Assembly: GCA_964369425.1 (NCBI GenBank)
Contig: CAYJGW010000069.1
Location: forward strand, 1-10,517
Origin: CAUPWF01 sp964369425
Lineage (GTDB): Bacteria > Bacillota > Clostridia > Lachnospirales > Lachnospiraceae
Length of the DNA: 10,517 nucleotides
Reading direction: 5' to 3'
Below, piece by piece: positions 7,042-10,517 of this stretch (the first letter of the stretch is position 1; every line of letters starts with the position of its first letter). The notes beneath the pieces are model-generated. The model saw nothing but the letters and a program-made list of their open reading frames with translations, did no database searches and was not told the origin of the DNA. Made by a program: the position numbers and the translations under genes.

Positions 7042-7947
7042 CTACTGATTTTCTACACTTCTGTTATATGCCTCATTCATCGTCTCCCCTCGAATATTTC
7101 TCCAAGTTTCTCTTCCGCTTCTATGTCCACCACAAACGAATGCCGCGGCATAAGAAGGGCTAGAAAAAAGCATATCTTCTTGCAATATTTCTTGTAATAT
7201 TATTCCTTCGTTTTTTGCATCTCTTCTTCGTTCTTTTATTGCTGCAGGTATTGATTCCGAATCGAGTATTTCTATCTGGCTTCCCTTTAACACAACAAAG
7301 CCTTCCGCTGTTTCTTTTGCTCTTGCCTCAATTTTACATTTGCTTTTTGAGCTATTGAAAGACCATGAATACATATTATCCTCTGGGCAATCGACTCCAT
7401 TTGCTCTCTTGATTGATGTTAGTGGTAAAAACACTTTATATCCTAATGTCCCCATCACTATTTTTGCGTAATCAATATATTCTTCTAATTCGCTCTCTTT
7501 TTCTTCAGTAAGATTCCCCTGTGTAGGCTCATTCCCATTCTTTACCTCATATCTATTCGCATCTCTTGCTAGCTTACAGAATTGATTTTCTAGATAACTA
7601 ATCTCTGTTGCGCCAAATGAATTGTTTTGTGTCAAGAATACCACCACATCTGTCCAGTAGTCTTTATCTGGATTTATGTTATGCTCAGATAAACGCCTGA
7701 GTATCCCCTCACCACTTTTACGTGTTCCTGCTTGTCCCACATACACAACTGATTTTCCTGTATCCTCTGATGTACCGAACAAAAAATAAACCCCACTCTG
7801 ATTAAGTTCACTTCTGTCCTTACATTTTTCAATCTCAATGCGAGGTATCTTGTACACCAACCCTGTCCAATTAGCAATTGTACATTTAATTCTTCCATTT
7901 ACATCGCCATCCATCAAATAAACATTTATATTTTTCCCTCGAGTCAT
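7042..7947 (-). CDS. GIY-YIG nuclease with C-terminal DUF4357
   Basis: The 301-residue protein has a GIY-YIG domain at about 50-130: GVYFLF (52-57), VVYVGQAG (67-74), a basic RR (84-85), H89, then Glu115/Glu120 and N121 in ATEISYLEN, the expected order of strand, strand, Arg, His and metal-binding Glu. A linker with an acidic helix follows. The C-terminus (about 204-290) matches DUF4357, ending in SPSYAAAFVCGGHRSGRETW, the usual SAAA-V-G-S-NG-W signature. GIY-YIG plus DUF4357 proteins are common uncharacterised nucleases near restriction genes. The start is secure: GGAGG lies five bases before ATG. It lies 56 bases after the PLD-fusion gene, on the same strand, so co-transcription is likely. 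The fold is clear; the DNA target is unknown. Confidence 0.8.
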   Translation of the reverse strand: MTRGKNINVYLMDGDVNGRIKCTIANWTGLVYKIPRIEIEKCKDRSELNQSGVYFLFGTSEDTGKSVVYVGQAGTRKSGEGILRRLSEHNINPDKDYWTDVVVFLTQNNSFGATEISYLENQFCKLARDANRYEVKNGNEPTQGNLTEEKESELEEYIDYAKIVMGTLGYKVFLPLTSIKRANGVDCPEDNMYSWSFNSSKSKCKIEARAKETAEGFVVLKGSQIEILDSESIPAAIKERRRDAKNEGIILQEILQEDMLFSSPSYAAAFVCGGHRSGRETWRNIRGETMNEAYNRSVENQ

Positions 7948-7991
7948 ATGTACCTCCGTTTAATATTTTAAATCAGCTATCTCTACTTTCT

Positions 7992-8004
7992 ATGATATTA
8001 TCAT
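7992..8004. repeat. 13-base palindrome between two nuclease genes
   Basis: ATGATATTATCAT reads the same on both strands and lies just past the stop of the PLD-fusion gene, 45 bases before the GIY-YIG start. It could be an operator or a weak internal hairpin. Such A+T palindromes are frequent by chance here. Confidence 0.2.
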
Positions 8005-9047
8005 TAGCCCTGTACACTCTCTATCCGTTCTAGAAGAAATTGTGCGAAATCTTTGCTAATCTCTAATTTGTCACTGCCCCACTGCAATGCACCTAACGTG
8101 TCTGTCCCCTTCGCCGTTATATGCTTCCCTTTATTTTTATCGATAAATTCTTCTGCTAGTTCTCTTGTTTTTAGGTTATACTTCCACCATTCTCTACTAA
8201 ACTTACTTGAATGACATTCAACTTGAAGTTTCCACGGCCACCTATCCTCTTCATCCCATTTATCATACTCCTCTTCCTCAACTGATATGGCATAATACCC
8301 AACAATATTGCTTGCACCAACTGCATGACATATAACAATATCTCCCTTGTTCATTGTTCTAGGGTTTTTGTTGAATCCCGTAACATCATTATCTCCTAAT
8401 GTCAAAGGTTTCTCAAACGGACTTTTTGATGTGCCTAATGGTTTAATGAAGAATCGTTGGTTTCCACTTTGTGTTACAGAAGGCTTTTTATCAATTAACT
8501 TTCTTGCTTGAAATCTTTCACTTTTCTTTTCTTTATGTTTCTCTAAATACTTTTTCGCTTCATGGCATAAAACACACAGTTCTTTCTCCTGTAAATCATA
8601 AGTAGAAAGAGACATAAGCATATCAGCTACCTCTTTTTGATGAAGGGTATCTTCAATTGCCACACCAAACTCATGATTCTTTATTAAACCATTGTTGGTA
8701 AAATTTCCAGATGAAATGATAAGACCTTTAGGTGTTGCATCTTTATAGTACAAATATACCTTCCCGTGCAAGTCTTCATCCACCTTAATAATCAAGTTGA
8801 TATTTTTATCTTTACAAAATTGCCAAAATTCAAACAATGCAACTGCTTTACTGGCTGTGTCCTCAAACCTATCCAAAGTTGTATAGAGTGTAACTTTATT
8901 TATAGAAGGCATTTTTTCTAATAGCTCACCTAAATCCTTTGATAAAAAGGGTGATGCAATGATTAGTGTATTTGACTTTTTTGCCATCTTAATCATTTGC
9001 TTTAAATGATTGTCTTTCTTGTGATTTTTTAGTAGCTTTAGTTCCAT
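8004..9047 (-). CDS. PLD-family nuclease fused to PUA/EVE-like domain
   Basis: The 347-residue protein has two parts. Residues 1-150 form a phospholipase-D-type nuclease domain with one HKD motif: H94-G-K96, then SSGNFTNNG (112-120) and NHEFG (124-128). Single-HKD nucleases such as BfiI and Nuc act as dimers and need no metal. Residues 151-195 are a charged linker with CxxC (158-161). Residues 198-345 look like a PUA-superfamily (EVE/ASCH-like) domain: GDIVICHAVGASNIVGYYAI (235-254), WPWKLQVE (270-277) and two later tryptophans (287-288). EVE and related domains read modified bases and are fused to nucleases in modification-dependent restriction enzymes. A role cutting phage DNA with modified bases is therefore inferred. 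The PLD call is firm and the PUA/EVE call is by pattern. The ribosome site (AAAGGA, about eleven bases upstream) is ordinary. Confidence 0.75.
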   Translation of the reverse strand: MELKLLKNHKKDNHLKQMIKMAKKSNTLIIASPFLSKDLGELLEKMPSINKVTLYTTLDRFEDTASKAVALFEFWQFCKDKNINLIIKVDEDLHGKVYLYYKDATPKGLIISSGNFTNNGLIKNHEFGVAIEDTLHQKEVADMLMSLSTYDLQEKELCVLCHEAKKYLEKHKEKKSERFQARKLIDKKPSVTQSGNQRFFIKPLGTSKSPFEKPLTLGDNDVTGFNKNPRTMNKGDIVICHAVGASNIVGYYAISVEEEEYDKWDEEDRWPWKLQVECHSSKFSREWWKYNLKTRELAEEFIDKNKGKHITAKGTDTLGALQWGSDKLEISKDFAQFLLERIESVQG

Positions 9048-9096
9048 TATCTAAACCATCCTTTCCTTCAATTCAAGTGTAATTAAATATCTTTTA

Positions 9097-9718
9097 TTAT
9101 AATTTTATTTGCTTTTCTATCTTTCTAATAACATCTTTTTCTTCAACCTTCAAATAACTTTCTCGTAAATCCTCTAGAGCCAGGATTAACTCCTCTCTTC
9201 TTCTTACTTCTCCGAATTTTTTACTAGCATCCTCTATTGTGCTTGGCCTTTCCTTTTGGCTATCTTGCATTTTATTAAAAATTATTTGATACTGATACAT
9301 TTTAAATAAAACCTGCTGATAGTTGTATATATACCGTGATAAATACTCTGCTTCTGCTCCATTGAATATTAGTTTGGTTTTGTACGCAATTATCTTTATC
9401 TGATCTAGCTTCATAAGAAAATTTTTCCGCTCTGGATGTCTCAATGGCTCTGCAATAGCGGTACTAATATCTTCTAAGTATGCGCTATTTGTAAGATACA
9501 TAAAGGCTATATCTAAGGCATAAAAATTCACTACGTGACTCTAAGGGTGAATCCACACTTTGATATAGTTCAATACAACTTTTTACTATGAGAAAATTTT
9601 CAATTCGTTCTGAAAATAATTGTTGTATGTTGCTTATTCTTATTGCTTTACTACTCTGAAATACTGCAATTGTAGCTATTACTACTGATACTATCGAAAT
9701 GATATCTGTTATATTCAT
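9097..9718 (-). pseudogene. Membrane-anchored helical protein, split by a frameshift
   Basis: Two overlapping frames form one protein of about 205 residues. The first (9485-9718) starts at an ATG with GGAG five bases upstream and has one membrane segment near residues 5-21 (IISIVSVVIATIAVF). The second (to 9097) is helical and charged. At 9522-9526 the coding strand has a run of five T; with four T the frames join as SREFYALDIAF and no stop intervenes. A one-base insertion, phase variation or sequencing error explains this best. Alternatively, a GTG at 9531 could start the second part separately. It is the first gene of the operon feeding the PLD and GIY-YIG nucleases (gap of 49 bases to the next). 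Single-pass helical partners are frequent in defence operons, but I recognise no family. Confidence 0.6.
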
Positions 9719-9786
9719 TTTTTCTCCTTCTTCTTTTAGTTATCAATTGTTTTGTTATTAGCTTTTCTTCATAAAAAAACAAACAC

Positions 9787-9808
9787 AAAAAAGCCTATCT
9801 TCTAGACC
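9787..9808 (-). terminator. Leader hairpin with U-tract (possible attenuator)
   Basis: On the minus strand GGTCTA-GAAGA-TAGGCT forms a six-pair stem (two G-U) followed directly by T-rich sequence. It lies between the candidate promoter at 9891-9918 and the first gene of the operon at 9718, within a leader of about 165 bases. A larger 7-base inverted repeat (ACAAACA/TGTTTGT) brackets it. It may be a weak terminator or attenuator. The stem is weak, so confidence is low. Confidence 0.3.
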
Positions 9809-9890
9809 AATTTCAATGTTTGTCTACATATCGGATTCCTATTACTTCCCATATACTAGCTCCCCGCCACTATACAGCACCACTACTCTT

Positions 9891-9918
9891 AGTATATCAT
9901 TCCATTTACAATTATCAA
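9891..9918 (-). promoter_or_regulatory. Candidate sigma-A promoter for the nuclease operon
   Basis: On the minus strand TTGATA (9913-9918), a 16-base spacer, then TATACT (9891-9896): five-of-six matches in both hexamers. It is the best promoter in the 375-base gap before the gene starting at 9718 and implies a leader of roughly 165 bases. Confidence 0.5.
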
Positions 9919-10030
9919 CATTTTTTGCAAATATCTGTAAATTTTTCTCAAAGCAATCAATTGCAACGCATTCTCTCACTTGATTTGTATAACCTCATTT
10001 TGTTATTCTCTACTTATAATAAATATACAC

Positions 10031-10081
10031 AAAAACAGCTCCCCTTCCCCACCACTTCCATGGCAAGTTCGAAGAGCTGTT
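10031..10081 (-). terminator. Probable minus-strand terminator hairpin
   Basis: AACAGCT at 10034-10040 pairs with AGCTGTT at 10075-10081. Inner complementary pieces (CTTC/GAAG) strengthen the hairpin, and on the minus strand it ends in a short T-run (10031-10035). It lies 13 bases past the stop of the small frame ending at 10094, which suggests that frame once was a gene. It would also separate the right end of the island from the nuclease operon. Confidence 0.45.
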
Positions 10082-10093
10082 CTCCATCCCTAT

Positions 10094-10246
10094 TCAATTC
10101 CCCCATTTCTCATATGGATTATTCATCCAATAATCACTATATCCCCTCGCTATCATGAACTGCCTATATCGAAAAGCCACTTCGCTGTTATCTAAACACC
10201 TCCCATCACGAAGTCTATTGTCATCATAGATGTAGACATCATCTGG
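10094..10246 (-). pseudogene. Small unrecognised protein remnant
   Basis: A frame of 50 codons with protein-like composition contains DDVYIYDDNRLRDGR, FRYRQFMIARGYSDYW and the end NNPYEKWGN. It is followed by a hairpin terminator. It has no ATG at its beginning. AGAGAGAG precedes an ATGATG in the neighbouring frame, so the loss of one G (ATGGATG to ATGATG) at about 10242 would explain the missing start of a protein of about 49 residues. A GTG start inside the frame is possible but would remove the first half. It may be a relic of the small genes usually found next to an integrase. I do not recognise it. Confidence 0.35.
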
Positions 10247-10314
10247 CTACTCTCTCTACTGCCAAAAATTTGAAACGTAGTGTGCACCTTCCAGTAAACA
10301 AGGTTCACGCTTCA

Positions 10315-10345
10315 TTTTGTTAGCAAGCTAGTGACCAGCTAACAG
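10315..10345. repeat. Right-end candidate recombinase arm sites
   Basis: TTTTGTTAGC (10315-10324) and CCAGCTAACAG (10335-10345) form an inverted repeat, GTTAGC/GCTAAC. The same two words occur on the minus strand at the left end (190-212), so the island ends carry matching sequences in inverted orientation. The symmetry fits integrase arm-binding or transposon-like terminal sites. Confidence 0.5.
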
Positions 10346-10388
10346 AAAACATGATGAATTTAAATTGTGTCAAAATGACAAAAAATTT

Positions 10389-10426
10389 GCAACCCCAGCG
10401 TTTATGCGGGATTGCAGACTTTTTTT
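10389..10426. terminator. Bidirectional hairpin terminator beside tRNA-Arg
   Basis: TGCAACCCC and GGGATTGCA form a stem around an 11-base loop. The plus strand continues into GACTTTTTTT and the minus strand into AAATTTTTTG, so it can stop transcription from both sides. It would end the tRNA-Arg transcript. In relatives with an integrase gene at this end, the same site would end that gene. The palindrome TGTCAAAATGACA (10367-10379) lies next to it. Confidence 0.6.
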
Positions 10427-10470
10427 GAACACTCTCTGCGAGAATCGAACTCACAATTGACCCTTAGGAG
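10423..10470. repeat. Right attachment-site repeat within tRNA-Arg
   Basis: Exact copy of bases 1-48. It lies inside and just 3' of the intact tRNA-Arg(CCU) gene, with the recombination boundary in the anticodon loop at 10470. An anticodon-loop crossover is typical of one class of tRNA-targeting tyrosine integrases. In an excised circle, recombination between the two copies would fuse the 10422 side to the 49 side. Confidence 0.85.
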
Positions 10471-10501
10471 GGGTCCGTTATATCCATTTAACTAAGAGAG
10501 C
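10430..10501 (-). tRNA. tRNA-Arg (anticodon CCU)
   Basis: The reverse strand folds as a 72-base cloverleaf. The acceptor GCTCTCT pairs with AGAGAGT (a G-U at the first pair). The D stem is GTTA/TAAC. The anticodon stem GACCC/GGGTC encloses the loop CTCCTAA, giving anticodon CCT, which reads AGG. The variable loop is AATT, and the T arm GTGAG/CTCGC encloses TTCGATT. The discriminator base is G and CCA is not encoded. The 3' side runs into a T-rich tract and a hairpin terminator. The gene is intact and serves as the integration target. Its promoter lies beyond the right edge. Confidence 0.92.
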
Positions 10502-10517
10502 ATGTATCATTAAATAC

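Larger units (their letters stand above)
1..10470. mobile_element. Integrase-less genomic island at tRNA-Arg(CCU)
   Basis: The interval is bounded by an exact 48-base direct repeat (1-48 and 10423-10470). The repeat is the 3' half of the tRNA-Arg gene at the right end, the usual outcome of tyrosine-recombinase integration into a tRNA anticodon loop. The right junction keeps a complete tRNA and the left junction keeps the displaced 3' half. Both ends also carry inverted GTTAGC-type repeats that look like recombinase arm sites. No integrase, excisionase, relaxase, replication or conjugation gene is visible; the cargo is nucleases and ATPase-type defence genes. It may be a cis-mobilisable element, a satellite, or a decayed element moved by an integrase encoded elsewhere, for instance left of the window. 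The boundaries are seen directly; mobility is inferred. Confidence 0.7.

Noticed and set aside
6781..7197. Plus-strand frame of 138 codons over the small truncated gene and the GIY-YIG 3' end
   Set aside because: The opposite strand has recognisable protein families with good starts, whereas this frame is hydrophobic and unstructured, as expected of an antisense shadow.
7674..7898. Minus-strand frame of 74 codons inside the GIY-YIG gene
   Set aside because: It overlaps the GIY-YIG catalytic region in another frame and has no family features.
2747..9972. Fourteen-base repeat AATTGCAACGCATT at 2747-2760 and 9959-9972
   Set aside because: The flanks differ at once, and a match of this length is not surprising in 10 kb of A+T-rich DNA. 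There is no sign that it bounds a unit.
9820..10195. Two plus-strand frames in the right-end gap
   Set aside because: No ribosome sites, repetitive Ser/Ile/Pro composition, and they run across promoter and terminator signals used by the minus strand.
10244..10315. ATG at 10315 as the start of the small minus-strand gene
   Set aside because: It is in frame, but two TAG codons intervene, no ribosome site precedes it, and it overlaps the candidate arm sites.
1..10517. CRISPR array or cas genes
   Set aside because: No regularly spaced repeats and no Cas protein motifs were seen on either strand.

Overview
The window is strongly A+T-rich. It has purine-rich Shine-Dalgarno sites, a Bacillus-type LexA-box-like palindrome and a tRNA gene with no encoded CCA. 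Together these suggest a low-GC Firmicute, most likely a Clostridia or Lachnospiraceae-type anaerobe; this is inference, as no marker gene is present.

The window behaves as one unit. A tRNA-Arg(CCU) gene lies at the right edge (10430-10501, minus strand). Its 3' half, from the anticodon loop to the 3' end plus a T-run, is repeated exactly at the left edge (1-48 = 10423-10470). This is the footprint of a tRNA-targeting tyrosine recombinase. Both ends of the interval share GTTAGC/GCTAAC-type repeats in inverted orientation, resembling integrase arm sites. The interval carries no integrase, relaxase or replication gene. The best reading is an integrase-less (cis-mobilisable or decayed) genomic island of about 10.4 kb whose cargo is defence genes.

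Every recognisable protein gene reads on the minus strand, in three modules. (A) 9718-7042: a small membrane-anchored protein broken by a frameshift, a PLD-type nuclease fused to a PUA/EVE-like domain, and a GIY-YIG nuclease with a DUF4357 tail. They look like one operon from a promoter near 9891-9918, and they may form an uncharacterised modification-sensing restriction system. A truncated small gene (6778-6970) follows, cut by what looks like the end of an IS66-like element (about 6641-6777). (B) 6452-2871: a 1193-residue protein with helical/TPR-like regions, a GreA/B C-terminal-like module and a C-terminal PIN-like domain (PIN-TPR-GreABC type). Its PIN domain appears to have lost some catalytic acids. 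A remnant of another gene lies just upstream, and an IS-end -35 may supply its promoter. (C) 2196-287: a Septu-type pair, ATPase PtuA and HNH nuclease PtuB, coupled by a TAATG overlap and with its own promoter.

The gaps at 2212-2870, 6480-6721 and 9719-10422 hold promoters, hairpins and decayed gene fragments. The island therefore seems to have gained and lost several cargo genes. Modules A and B are the best candidates for something undescribed.
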